From positions 496,001 to 560,000 of the forward strand of contig CALBDS010000004.1 of NCBI GenBank assembly GCA_937927415.1: a stretch of 64,000 nucleotides of DNA, read 5' to 3'. The position numbers and the translations under genes are program-made. The DNA is from an uncultured Rhodospirillaceae bacterium (lineage in GTDB: Bacteria; Pseudomonadota; Alphaproteobacteria; Azospirillales; Azospirillaceae). The number at the start of each line of letters is the position of its first letter. Within the stretch, counting starts at the first letter, position 1. Below are positions 42,067-50,727 of this stretch, one piece after another. The notes beneath the pieces were generated by a model. That model saw nothing but the letters and a program-made list of their open reading frames with translations, did no database searches and was not told the DNA's origin.

Positions 42067-44454
42067 ATGGCAATGATCGTGTGGGTGAAACGCGCCTGGG
42101 ACTGGCTGGGCCGGGAAGAGCCGAATTGGCAGCGGGTGCTGGTGGTGCTGGCGACCCTGCCGATCCTGGGGGGGATCTATGTTTATATTTTCCCGCCATC
42201 GACCAGTTCCGAACCCACCCCGACCGCCTCCGCACACGGGGGATCGGTGGCGGCGGGGCGTGATGTGATCAACAGCCCGGTCACGAACAACACCACGATC
42301 AACCAGATTTCCCCGGAGGTGGCCGCGATCCTCAAACGGCTGGACAAGCAGGGCATCAGCCAGGAAGCCATCCGCCGGTTCTTCGAAATCCTGAAGGAAA
42401 AGGATGTTTCCGACGACGCACTCCCCGCCAAGTTGGAGGAGATTGCCAAGCGCCATCTGGAACTGCTGGATCGTCTGAGCGCCCTTCACCCCGAGGTTCC
42501 CGAAAACGCCCAACGGCTGGCCGACGCCCGCACCGCCATCGAAAAGGTCAATTACGACCGCGCCGACGCCCTGCTGACCCTGGTCGAACAGGCCGAGGGC
42601 GAGGCCGCCGAGCGTGCCATCCGTCTGGCCGCCGAGGCCACCGAATCCGCCAGCCGCCACCGCCGCGCCCAAGCCGCCGCCCGCGCCGAACGCGGGCGCG
42701 TCAGCGCCGCCCGCTTCGATTATCCCGCCGCGATCAAACATTTCGAGGAAGCCGCGTCCCTCCTCCCCCCGGAAGACGAGGAATTGCGCCGCGGTTACCT
42801 GACCGATTCGGCGGACGCTCTTCAGGATTATGGTTATGAGAAGGGAGACAACCGTGCTCTGATCCAAGCGATCGACCGCTACCGGCAGGATTTCCCTGCC
42901 CGTGACCGTTTTCCAGATCAATGGGCTCGCATTCGAAACAACCTAGCCACTGCTCTTTCAAGGCTTGGCGAACGGGAAAACGGGACGGAGCGGCTCAAGG
43001 AGGCGGTCAACGCCTACCGTAGCGCCTTGATGGAATGGACCCGCGAGCGCGTGCCGCTGGATTGGGCCATGACGCAGAACAACCTGGGCAATGTTCTTTG
43101 GACGCTTGGTGAACGGGAAAACGGGACGAAGAAGCTGGAGGAGGCGGTCGGCGCCTACCGCAATGCCTTGATGGAATACACACAGGAGCGCGTACCGCTC
43201 GAATGGGCAACGACGCAGAACAACCTTGGCAATGCTCTGCTGACGCTGGGCGAGCGGGAAAACGGGACGGACAGGCTCGTGGAGGCGGTCAGCGCCTACC
43301 GCAGCGCCTTGATGGAACGGACACGCGAGCGTGTGCCGCTCCAATGGGCCATGACACAGAACAACCTGGGTACTGCTCTGCGAGCACTGGGCGAGCGGGA
43401 AAACGGGACGGACAGGCTCGTGGAGGCGGTCGACGCCTACCGCAGCGCCTTGATGGAACAGACACGCGAGCGCGTGCCGCTCCAATGGGCCATGACGCAG
43501 AGCAACCTAGGTATTGCTCTGCTGGCGCTTGGTGAACGGGAAAACGGGACGGACAGGCTGGTGGAGGCGGTCAGCGCCTACCGCAACGCCTTGATGGAAC
43601 AGACACGCGAGCGCGTGCCGCTGGATTGGGCCATGACACAGAACAACCTGGGTACTGCTCTGCGGGCACTGGGCGAGCGGGAAAACGGGACGGACAGGCT
43701 GGTGGAGGCGGTCGACGCCTACCGCAGCGCCTTGATGGAACGGACACGTGAGCGCGTGCCGCTCCAATGGGCCATGACACAGAACAACCTGGGAGGTACT
43801 CTGCAAAGGCTGGGCGAGCGGGAAAACGGGACGGAGAGGCTGGTGGAGGCGGTCAGCGCCTACCGTAGCGCCTTAATGGAACAGACACGCGAGCGCGTGC
43901 CGCTGGATTGGGCCATGACACAGAACAACCTGGGTACTGCTCTGCGAACACTGGGCGAGCGGGAAAACGGGACGGACAGGCTGGTGGAGGCGGTCAGCGC
44001 CTACCGCAGCGCCTTGATGGAATACACACGCGAGCGTGTGCCGCTCCAATGGGCCATGACGCAGAACAACCTGGGAGGTGCTCTGCAAAGGCTGGGCGAG
44101 CGGGAAAACGGGACGGACAGGCTGGTGGAGGCGGTCGGCGCCTACCGCAGCGCTTTGATGGAACGGACACGCGAGCGCGTGCCGTTTAAGTGGGCCATGA
44201 CGCAGAACAACTTGGGCGCCGCTCTGCGGGTACTTGCAGAGAAAAAGCGGGATGTGGTGCTGATATTGGATGCCGTCAGCGCCTATGAACAGGCGCTTGC
44301 GGTGTTCACCGAGGCCAAGGCCCCCTATTACATCGATGGAATCACCCAAAACCTCACCCGCGCCCGCGAGCTGCTTGCCACCCTCACCGCGGAAAAAGAG
44401 GGGATGCAAGGGCCGCCGGCCCTTGCTGGGGGTGTCGGGGGCGAACGCCCCTGA
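42067..44454 (+). CDS. Membrane-anchored TPR protein with nine near-identical 47-residue repeats
   Basis: A ~795-residue protein. An N-terminal membrane helix (about residues 17-38, RVLVVLATLPILGGIYVYIF) is followed by a Gly/Asn segment SVAAGRDVINSPVTNNTTIN, a helical region (~85-260), and then from residue ~300 nine repeats of 47 residues of the form NNLG-AL--LGERENGTDRL-EAV-AYRSALME-TRERVPL-WAMTQ (DNA period 141 bp). These are TPR-like superhelices for protein binding. The last 17 residues, from GMQGPPALAGG, are encoded by a dispersed hairpin repeat. The start is uncertain: ATG 42034 is also possible. Function unknown. Confidence 0.88.
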   Translation: MAMIVWVKRAWDWLGREEPNWQRVLVVLATLPILGGIYVYIFPPSTSSEPTPTASAHGGSVAAGRDVINSPVTNNTTINQISPEVAAILKRLDKQGISQEAIRRFFEILKEKDVSDDALPAKLEEIAKRHLELLDRLSALHPEVPENAQRLADARTAIEKVNYDRADALLTLVEQAEGEAAERAIRLAAEATESASRHRRAQAAARAERGRVSAARFDYPAAIKHFEEAASLLPPEDEELRRGYLTDSADALQDYGYEKGDNRALIQAIDRYRQDFPARDRFPDQWARIRNNLATALSRLGERENGTERLKEAVNAYRSALMEWTRERVPLDWAMTQNNLGNVLWTLGERENGTKKLEEAVGAYRNALMEYTQERVPLEWATTQNNLGNALLTLGERENGTDRLVEAVSAYRSALMERTRERVPLQWAMTQNNLGTALRALGERENGTDRLVEAVDAYRSALMEQTRERVPLQWAMTQSNLGIALLALGERENGTDRLVEAVSAYRNALMEQTRERVPLDWAMTQNNLGTALRALGERENGTDRLVEAVDAYRSALMERTRERVPLQWAMTQNNLGGTLQRLGERENGTERLVEAVSAYRSALMEQTRERVPLDWAMTQNNLGTALRTLGERENGTDRLVEAVSAYRSALMEYTRERVPLQWAMTQNNLGGALQRLGERENGTDRLVEAVGAYRSALMERTRERVPFKWAMTQNNLGAALRVLAEKKRDVVLILDAVSAYEQALAVFTEAKAPYYIDGITQNLTRARELLATLTAEKEGMQGPPALAGGVGGERP
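42970..44238 (+). repeat. Nine tandem 141-bp coding repeats
   Basis: The string cgggaaaacgggacg recurs at a 141-bp spacing (about 42970, 43111, 43252, 43393, 43534, 43675, 43816, 43957, 44098), with long near-identical stretches between copies. This suggests recent expansion or homogenisation by recombination. Confidence 0.93.
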
Positions 44455-44460
44455 CAAACA
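44400..44460 (-). repeat. Double-hairpin dispersed repeat, inverted copy at end of TPR gene
   Basis: gatgcaagggccgccggcc...ttgctgggggtgtcggggg...cccctgac is the reverse complement of the unit at 41051-41115. It supplies the TPR gene's last codons and stop. Confidence 0.8.
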
Positions 44461-44467
44461 TGCCCCC

Positions 44468-45622
44468 TCACCGATACGGATCCGCCGCGTCCCTCAGCCC
44501 ATCGCCCAGAAAGTTGAAGGCCAGCACCGTCACGATCACCGGGATCACCGGCAGCATCAGCCAGGGGTAGAGCGCCACCACGTTGATGTTCTGGGCCTCG
44601 GTCAGCAGCACGCCCCAGCTTGTGATGGGGGGGCGCAGGCCCAGCCCCAGGAACGACAGCGCGGTTTCGCCCAGGATCATCCCCGGAATCGACAGGGTGG
44701 CCGAGGCGATCAGGTGGCTCATGAAGCTGGGCAGCAGGTGGCGGCGGATGATGCGGGCGGGTCTGGCCCCCATCAGCTGGGCGGCGGTGCAGAAATCCTC
44801 CTCCCGCAGGGCCAGCAGCTTGGAGCGCACGGCGCGGGCCAGCCCGGTCCAGTCCAGCAGGCCCAGGATCACCGTGATGCCGAAATAGACGAAGATCGGG
44901 TTCCAGTTGGCCGGCAGGGCCGCCGACAGCGCCATCCACAGGGGCAGTTCGGGGAAGGAGCGGATGATCTCGATCAGCCGCTGGATCAGGTTGTCGATCC
45001 ACCCACCGTAATAGCCGGCGATGCCGCCGATGGTGATGCCCAACAGGAAGCTGATGGCGATGCCGAACAGCCCCACGGTCAGGGAAATGCGCGTGCCGTA
45101 GAGGATGCGCGACAGCATGTCCCGCCCCAGCCGGTCGGTGCCCAGCAGGAACAGCGTCCCCCCCGGTGCGGCACAGGCCAGATGCACGTCGGTTTCCACC
45201 AGCCCCCAGAAGGAATAGGCATCGCCGCGGCAGAAGAAGCGGATGGGCTGCACCGCCGTGGTGTCCGGCTCGTACTCCCGCTTCAGCGTGTCCATGTTGA
45301 GCTGGTAGCGGTGGCCATAGACGAAGGGACCGACGAAGGTTCCCTCGTGGAACAGGTGCACCGCCTGCGGGGGGGCGTGGATGAAACGGGTGTGGCGGGT
45401 ATCGACGGCGTAGGGGGCCAGGAACTCCGCAATCAGGATCGAGGCGTAGAGCACCAGCAGGATCACGCCCGAGGCCACCGCCAGACGGTGGCGCTTCAGC
45501 TTGCGCCACATCATCCGCCATTGCGACGCCATGTAATAGCGTTCCTGCTCCGGCGTCAGCGATTCGGCGGCGTCCGGGTTCCAGGGGGCATCCGATACGG
45601 TGTGGGCCAAACGCTCGCTCAT
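44468..45622 (-). CDS. Peptide/nickel-type ABC transporter permease (YejE/OppC-like)
   Basis: A 384-residue inner-membrane permease. One helix near the N-terminus (SGVILLVLYASILIAEFLAP) is followed by a ~100-residue periplasmic loop and the binding-protein-dependent transport domain with the EAA-type loop FCTAAQLMGARPARIIRRHL that contacts the ATPase. The long first loop resembles YejE of the microcin C/oligopeptide system. Its ATG overlaps the upstream permease stop (ATGA). No ATPase or binding protein is present on either side. Confidence 0.9.
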   Translation of the reverse strand: MSERLAHTVSDAPWNPDAAESLTPEQERYYMASQWRMMWRKLKRHRLAVASGVILLVLYASILIAEFLAPYAVDTRHTRFIHAPPQAVHLFHEGTFVGPFVYGHRYQLNMDTLKREYEPDTTAVQPIRFFCRGDAYSFWGLVETDVHLACAAPGGTLFLLGTDRLGRDMLSRILYGTRISLTVGLFGIAISFLLGITIGGIAGYYGGWIDNLIQRLIEIIRSFPELPLWMALSAALPANWNPIFVYFGITVILGLLDWTGLARAVRSKLLALREEDFCTAAQLMGARPARIIRRHLLPSFMSHLIASATLSIPGMILGETALSFLGLGLRPPITSWGVLLTEAQNINVVALYPWLMLPVIPVIVTVLAFNFLGDGLRDAADPYR

Positions 45623-46617
45623 TTCGCCGCCCCTCCGGTCAGGCGGATGCGCGGGTCCAATGCGGCCAGCGCCAGATCGGACAGAAACACCCCCGCCACC
45701 GTCAGCACCGCCAGGAACATCAGGAACGATCCGGCAAGGTACATGTCCTGGCTTTTCAGCGCGTCCAGCAGCATCGGCCCGGTGGTGGGCAGCGACATCA
45801 CCACCGACACCACCGCCGCCCCCGACACCACTTGCGGCAACAGGTTGCCGATGTCGGAAATGAACGGGTTGAGCGCCATGCGCAGCGGGTATTTCACCAG
45901 CGCCCGGCCCGGCGGCAGCCCCTTGGCCCGCGCGGTCACCACATAGGGCTTGTTCAACTCGTCCAGCAGGTTGGCGCGCAGGCGGCGGATCATGGCGGCG
46001 GTGCCGGCGGTGCCGATGACGATCACCGGGATCCACAGGTGCTCCAGAATGCTCCAGAGCTTCGGCACCGACCACGGCGCGCCCATGTATTGCGGATCCA
46101 TCAGCCCGCCGATGGAGGTGCCGAACCACACGTTCGCCAGATACAGCAGGACCAGCGCCAGCAGGAAATTGGGCGTCGCCAGCCCCAGAAAGCCCAGCAG
46201 CGTCAGGGTGTAATCGCCGATGCTGTACTGGTGGGTGGCGGAATAGATGCCGATGGGAAACGACACCCCCCAGATGAACAGGATGGTGGCCCCCGACACC
46301 AGCGCCGTCAGCCACAGCCGGTCCCCCACCACGTCGCGCACCGGCATCTCGTATTCAAAGGAATAGCCGAAGTCGCCCCGCAGCATCCCGGCGACCCAGT
46401 ACAGGTATTGCTGATACAGGGGGCGGTCGAGGCCATAGGTTTCCCGCAGCATGGCGAGACGACCCTGATCCACCGATTCGCCGCGGCTCTGCATCTCCAT
46501 CACCAGGGTGGACAGGTAATCGCCGGGGGGAAGCTGGATGATGATGAAGGTGATCAGACTGATCGCCAGCAGGGTGGGGATCATGATGAGAAGGCGGCGG
46601 ATCACGTACCCCAGCAT
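45619..46617 (-). CDS. Peptide-type ABC transporter permease (YejB/OppB-like)
   Basis: A 332-residue permease of the OppB/DppB family. It has the characteristic start MLGYVIRRLLIMIPTLLAIS, the GLDRPLYQQYLYWVAGMLRGDFGYS loop, and the EAA loop region YVVTARAKGLPPGRALVKYPLR. It heterodimerises with the downstream permease to import peptides or related solutes. It is the first gene of the pair; a substrate-binding gene would be expected before it, but a divergent lolA gene is there instead. Confidence 0.93.
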   Translation of the reverse strand: MLGYVIRRLLIMIPTLLAISLITFIIIQLPPGDYLSTLVMEMQSRGESVDQGRLAMLRETYGLDRPLYQQYLYWVAGMLRGDFGYSFEYEMPVRDVVGDRLWLTALVSGATILFIWGVSFPIGIYSATHQYSIGDYTLTLLGFLGLATPNFLLALVLLYLANVWFGTSIGGLMDPQYMGAPWSVPKLWSILEHLWIPVIVIGTAGTAAMIRRLRANLLDELNKPYVVTARAKGLPPGRALVKYPLRMALNPFISDIGNLLPQVVSGAAVVSVVMSLPTTGPMLLDALKSQDMYLAGSFLMFLAVLTVAGVFLSDLALAALDPRIRLTGGAAK

Positions 46618-46834
46618 GATCGTCTCTCTCTATCCGGATGGGCGGGTGACAGGGAGTGAATGGTGTTTTCGACCCTGAGCCTTGCACGGCCAGCCTGTCA
46701 ACGCTGCCTCGCGCCAAAGATCACGCGAAAGCGGTTGCATCACGGCGGCGGATGCCCCACTTCCACCCGTGCCGCCCCGTGACGGCGTTCCGTTCGGTGG
46801 CGTTCCCGTCCGATGGCTTTCAGTTCAAGGATCG

Positions 46835-47503
46835 ATGACCGTGCCAGCCCGTCCGACCGCCGCCGTTCTCGCCCTGCTCGGGGCCTTCCTTGCCGCCGGA
46901 GCCGTCCCGGCCTGGGCGGCTTCGGCCCGGGCACCCGTCGCCGCCGCGCTGAACGCCGACGACCGCGCCGAAATCGGCCGGGTCGAGCAGTATATGAACG
47001 GCATCCAGACCATGCAGTCCAAGTTCATCCAGGTGAACCCCAACGGGCAGCAGATCTTCGGCACCTTCTCTCTGTCGCGGCCGGGCAAGATGCGGCTGGA
47101 CTATGATCCGCCCATCAAGGACTTCATCGTCGCCGACGGGCTGTTCCTGTTCTATTGGGACGGCGAGATGCGCCAGCAGTCCAGCACCCCCATCGGCGCC
47201 ACCCTGGCCGATTTCATCCTGCGGCCCGACATCCGCCTGTCGGGGGATGTGACGGTGACCGACGTGACCCGCGGGTCCGGGGTCATCGAAATCACCGTGG
47301 TGGAAACCAAGGAACCGGCCAAGGGATCGCTGACCCTGGTGTTCGAGGACAAGCCTCTCCAGCTTCGCAAATGGCGGGTGCTGGACGCACAGGGGCAGGT
47401 GACCGAGGTCGGGCTGCTCAACCCGCGGGTCGGGCTGTCGCTGGACCGGGACATGTTCTATTTCAAGGAACCGGCGCGGGAACGGTTCAATCATCAGAAT
47501 TGA
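46835..47503 (+). CDS. lolA: Outer-membrane lipoprotein carrier protein
   Basis: A 222-residue periplasmic chaperone that carries lipoproteins from LolCDE to the outer membrane. A signal peptide (cleavage near AWA-AS, residue ~28) precedes the LolA fold: VEQYMNGIQTMQSKFIQVNP, GTFSLSRPGKMRLDYDPP, and ITVVETKEPAKGSLTLVFED. Start ATG 46835 is set by the signal peptide; the frame is open upstream but unsupported. It is transcribed away from the permease genes. Confidence 0.94.
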   Translation: MTVPARPTAAVLALLGAFLAAGAVPAWAASARAPVAAALNADDRAEIGRVEQYMNGIQTMQSKFIQVNPNGQQIFGTFSLSRPGKMRLDYDPPIKDFIVADGLFLFYWDGEMRQQSSTPIGATLADFILRPDIRLSGDVTVTDVTRGSGVIEITVVETKEPAKGSLTLVFEDKPLQLRKWRVLDAQGQVTEVGLLNPRVGLSLDRDMFYFKEPARERFNHQN

Positions 47504-47544
47504 GGACGGGGAGCGAAGGGGAGCAACGACTTCGGGTTCGCTGT

Positions 47545-47717
47545 CCCTCTCCCCACCGGGGAGAGGGGCGGGGTGAGGGCCGGATTTCGCGCGGATAAGC
47601 CCGAAATCCGTTGCGAAGCAACCCCAAATCTGAGGTTTGGAGAGCCTTGCGGCTCGATTTTCGGGCTACCGCGCGAAAATCGGCCCTCACCCTACCCTCT
47701 CCCGGGGCGGGAGAGGG
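47545..47717. repeat. 172-bp palindromic dispersed repeat, copy 2
   Basis: Same element as at 25440-25611, in the same orientation, with identical central ~75 bp apart from one base (ccgttgcgaagcaacc, caaatctgaggtttgg, agccttgcggctcgat) and a few changes in the arms. It lies between lolA and the convergent DUF882 gene, where it may also end transcription. Confidence 0.88.
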
Positions 47718-47766
47718 GATTCTGCCGGTTTGTTGCCCTGATGAGGCCGGAACCCATCTGAGTCGA

Positions 47767-48591
47767 TCAGGGGGCGCGGCCGCCGTTCATCTGCATCAGC
47801 ACATAGCGGACGCGGGCCAGGTCTTCCGGTGACAGGTCGTCCTTGGATGGGGCGGGTTTCGGCTTGGATGCCGCGGGCGGCTTGGGCGGGGACGACACCC
47901 GCACCACCGGCGACGAGGACGAGGACGACGACGGGGGCGGGGTTGGGATGCGCGCCACCGCGCCGGTGCCGGCCGGCGGCGGGGTGGGTGCCCGCGCCTC
48001 CACCAGCGGGGCGTCGTCGTCGGGGCGGCGGAAACCGGGCGGCACCTTCACCGCCCAGGTGCGGTACGGGCCGGTGTCCACATGCACGTGCCCGGTATGG
48101 GGATAGGCGGCATAACCGCCCAGACGCAGGCTCTTGGCCGCCTCGGCCACCTGCTTGGCGGAATAGCCGGAAATGACGAAATCCGCCGCCTGCCCGCGCA
48201 GGTGATAGCTGTTGTCGGCCACGTTGGCGTTGGCGCGGGCCAGGGTGGCGTTGGTGGACGGCGAACGGTAGCCGGAAGTCAGCTTGATGTCCGTATCCTC
48301 CGGCGCGCCCAGCGCCCGGCGCACCGCCACCAGATAATCGATCAGCGCCGGATCGACGGCCGTTTCCTCGCCGGTGCGGCGGTCACGGAACAGTTCCTCC
48401 AGCCGGGCCATCACCGCCGGATCATAGCGCCCGTCGCGCCAATAGGTGGCGGCAACCCGCTCGCCGCTGCCATAATGGGTGATGGCGATGAAGCGGGGGC
48501 CGGTGTCCGTCACCGACGGACCGGATGCGCAGCCGCTGACGCCACAGCCCAGCAGAAGTGCCCACGCCCAGGTACGCACGACAGCCCGCAT
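47767..48591 (-). CDS. DUF882 / YcbK-type peptidase M15-like lipoprotein
   Basis: A 274-residue precursor with a lipobox-like end to its leader (LLLGCGVSGC). The core (~30-190) is a DUF882/peptidase M15 domain with zinc-ligand motifs SYHLRGQAADFVI and GHVHVDTGP, as in murein endopeptidases and YcbK proteins. The C-terminal ~80 residues are Pro/Ser/Lys-rich with a poly-Ser run, likely a cell-wall-spanning linker, ending in a short helix. It probably acts on peptidoglycan in the periplasm. The start is ATG 48591 after ggggggg. Confidence 0.85.
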   Translation of the reverse strand: MRAVVRTWAWALLLGCGVSGCASGPSVTDTGPRFIAITHYGSGERVAATYWRDGRYDPAVMARLEELFRDRRTGEETAVDPALIDYLVAVRRALGAPEDTDIKLTSGYRSPSTNATLARANANVADNSYHLRGQAADFVISGYSAKQVAEAAKSLRLGGYAAYPHTGHVHVDTGPYRTWAVKVPPGFRRPDDDAPLVEARAPTPPPAGTGAVARIPTPPPSSSSSSSPVVRVSSPPKPPAASKPKPAPSKDDLSPEDLARVRYVLMQMNGGRAP

Positions 48592-48817
48592 TTCGCCCCC
48601 CCGATTCGCCGATCGGTTGCATGTCATTTTCCATAGCACAGGAGGGACAGGGGCTTACAGGTCGTCCTTGAAGCGGAATATCAGAATTCCCGCCGCTGTG
48701 ACGCTTCTGTCACGAACCTGGACCATTGTTTTGCCCTCGCCGGGCGGGCGCATCCGCGCCCTTGGCCGCGGCCGAGGGCGGCCGCCAAGAGCGGCGAGCC
48801 TCAGGAAACACGCCGCT
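48592..48817. other. Hairpin-rich intergenic region
   Basis: No gene. The segment from ~48740 has several GC-rich inverted repeats (ccgggcgggcgcatccgcgccc, cttggccgcggccgag), probably a REP-like sequence that also ends the methyltransferase transcript. Confidence 0.5.
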
Positions 48818-49675
48818 CTAAAGCAGGGCGGGGGCGGTCTTGCGAAGCCACAGGCTCGATTCGCGCGCTCCGGCGGGCAGCGGCAGGGTGCCGGCGATGC
48901 CGGCCGCCACCTCCGCCGCCATGCGGGTGGCGACGAAGGCGCTGGACCACAGAACCTCGAACCCGCCGGACAGCAGCAGCGCCATCACCGCCTGCTGTTC
49001 GTTGTAGCCGCGCCACGTCCAATCGGCGGGGTAAGGGTCGGGGAGAAAGATATCATGGACATGAACCAGCACCCCCGCCGGCAGCCGCGGCAGGATGCGG
49101 CCGATCACCACATCCACATCGGTGCCGGGCATCAGGATGTGGCTGGAATCCACAAACAGCACGTCCCCGGCCTGCAGATCCGCAAAGGGTGCCTCCCCCG
49201 CCGCGTGCAGGGTGGCGGGGATGTGGCGGACCGGCAGCCCGTCCAGCCGCGCCCGCGGGGCCGGGTCGATGCAGGTCACCTCCCCCGCCCCGCCGCCGTC
49301 CCGCAGCGCGCGGGCCAGGAAACGGGTGGAATGGCCGCAACCGATCTCCACGATCCGCCGCGGCGCTTCCCGGCGCACCAGCGCATAGGCCGCCGCCCCG
49401 TCCAGCCGGGGGAACCAGTCCTGTTGCCAGCGCGGCGCCGGCGGTTCGGCCCCGTCGAAAGCGCGCAGGGCATCGGCCATGTCCGTCATGTCCGCCAGCA
49501 GGGCGGTGAAGCGCGGGCGGGCGCGCTCGAACAGCGCCGCGAACGCCGGATAGGGCGGCAGGGTTCCGGGGTCCGGCAGGGTGTCGGCATAGCCGTAGGG
49601 AATGAAGAAGCCCTGCCGCGCCGTTCCGTTCACGGTGGCGAGGCCCTGGCTCAGGGCGCGGGGGGGCAGGGTCAC
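48818..49675 (-). CDS. Class-I SAM-dependent methyltransferase-like protein
   Basis: A 285-residue protein with a SAM-binding core at ~105-210: RRIVEIGCGHSTRFLARAL, VTCIDPAPR, DVLFVDSSHI. The Ser-His motif and the VHVHDIFLPDPYP segment resemble sugar-O- or macrocin-type methyltransferases (methyltransf_24). The start is GTG 49675, overlapping the stop of the MBL gene (GTGA). The target is unknown; a role in surface glycans is possible. Confidence 0.82.
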   Translation of the reverse strand: MTLPPRALSQGLATVNGTARQGFFIPYGYADTLPDPGTLPPYPAFAALFERARPRFTALLADMTDMADALRAFDGAEPPAPRWQQDWFPRLDGAAAYALVRREAPRRIVEIGCGHSTRFLARALRDGGGAGEVTCIDPAPRARLDGLPVRHIPATLHAAGEAPFADLQAGDVLFVDSSHILMPGTDVDVVIGRILPRLPAGVLVHVHDIFLPDPYPADWTWRGYNEQQAVMALLLSGGFEVLWSSAFVATRMAAEVAAGIAGTLPLPAGARESSLWLRKTAPALL

Positions 49676-50535
49676 AGGCTCAGCTCCATCCCTTCGGCGG
49701 CCACCAGCGTTCCGGGGCGCACGCCCTGCGCCGCCGCCTGGATGGCGTCCAGTTCGTCATCGGTGCGGGCGGGGTCGTGGTGGAAGATCACCGCCCGCCC
49801 CACCCCGGCGGCATCGGCGACTCGCAGGCATTCCTCCCACGTCGAATGCCCCCACCCCACACGGGCGGGGAATTCCGCGTCGGTGTAGGTGGCGTCATAC
49901 ACCATCACGTCGGCCCCGCGCACCAGATCCACCACCGCGGCATCGCGGCCCGGCCCGGCATGTTCCGTATCGGTGACGATGCACAGGCAGCGCCCGCCCC
50001 ATTCCACCCGATAGCCCACCGCCCCGCCGGGGTGGTTCAGCGGGCCGGTGCGCACGGTCACACCGGCGCACGGGGACAGCACCGCCCCGGTGTCGAATTC
50101 GCGGAACACGCAACCGGCGCCGAAAGCCGCCGGGCGGGGGTGCAGGGGGGAGGCGATCATGGCCTGCAACACCGTCTCCAGGCAGTCGCCCGACTCCAGA
50201 TGCCCGGCCCACACCCGCACCCGCGCGGCGGGATCGAAGGCCGGGGCGAAGAACGGCAGGCCGCAGATGTGATCCAGATGGGTGTGGGTCAGAAACAGGT
50301 CGAGATCCGCCGGCCCGCCCCCCGCCTGCTGCTCGGCCCGCAGCACGCCATCCAGCCCGCGCAGGCCGGTGCCGGCGTCGAACACCAGACGCGCCCCGCC
50401 ACAGCGCACCTCAAGACACGCGGTGTTGCCGCCGTAACGGCAGGTATCGGATCCGGGCGACGCGATGCTGCCCCGCACCCCCCAGAAACGGACGGTGAAA
50501 GGGGGGCCGCCGCCGGGGTCGGGGCAGGTTGTCAT
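49672..50535 (-). CDS. MBL-fold metallo-hydrolase
   Basis: A 287-residue metallo-beta-lactamase-fold hydrolase with the zinc motif THTHLDHICGLPFF and further ligands in VTDTEHAG and FHHDP. The N-terminal FTVRFWGVRGSIASPG is characteristic of a subgroup related to cyclic-nucleotide phosphodiesterases (PDE-like MBL proteins, often fused to sensor domains). A cyclic-nucleotide substrate is possible but not proven. It is upstream of, and coupled to, the methyltransferase gene. Confidence 0.87.
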   Translation of the reverse strand: MTTCPDPGGGPPFTVRFWGVRGSIASPGSDTCRYGGNTACLEVRCGGARLVFDAGTGLRGLDGVLRAEQQAGGGPADLDLFLTHTHLDHICGLPFFAPAFDPAARVRVWAGHLESGDCLETVLQAMIASPLHPRPAAFGAGCVFREFDTGAVLSPCAGVTVRTGPLNHPGGAVGYRVEWGGRCLCIVTDTEHAGPGRDAAVVDLVRGADVMVYDATYTDAEFPARVGWGHSTWEECLRVADAAGVGRAVIFHHDPARTDDELDAIQAAAQGVRPGTLVAAEGMELSL

Positions 50536-50727
50536 GGGCCGGCATGTTGACCACACCACCGCCGCAAGTCGAGTGAAAATCAAATGCGGGACAATTGCCC
50601 GCAACCCAAACGTTTCCTTGGCGAAAGACAACTTGTGCGGCTGTTCTGGGCGCCGATCTGTGTTAACGTCCGGCACGATTCAGGATACCCCCGCTTATCG
50701 CACTGCCGCGCAGGATTCCCCCCACGG

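Noticed and set aside
42970..44238. Regularly spaced repeats that could suggest a CRISPR array
   Set aside because: Units are 141 bp, wholly coding in one frame and conserved along their length; there are no short repeats with unique spacers and no cas genes.
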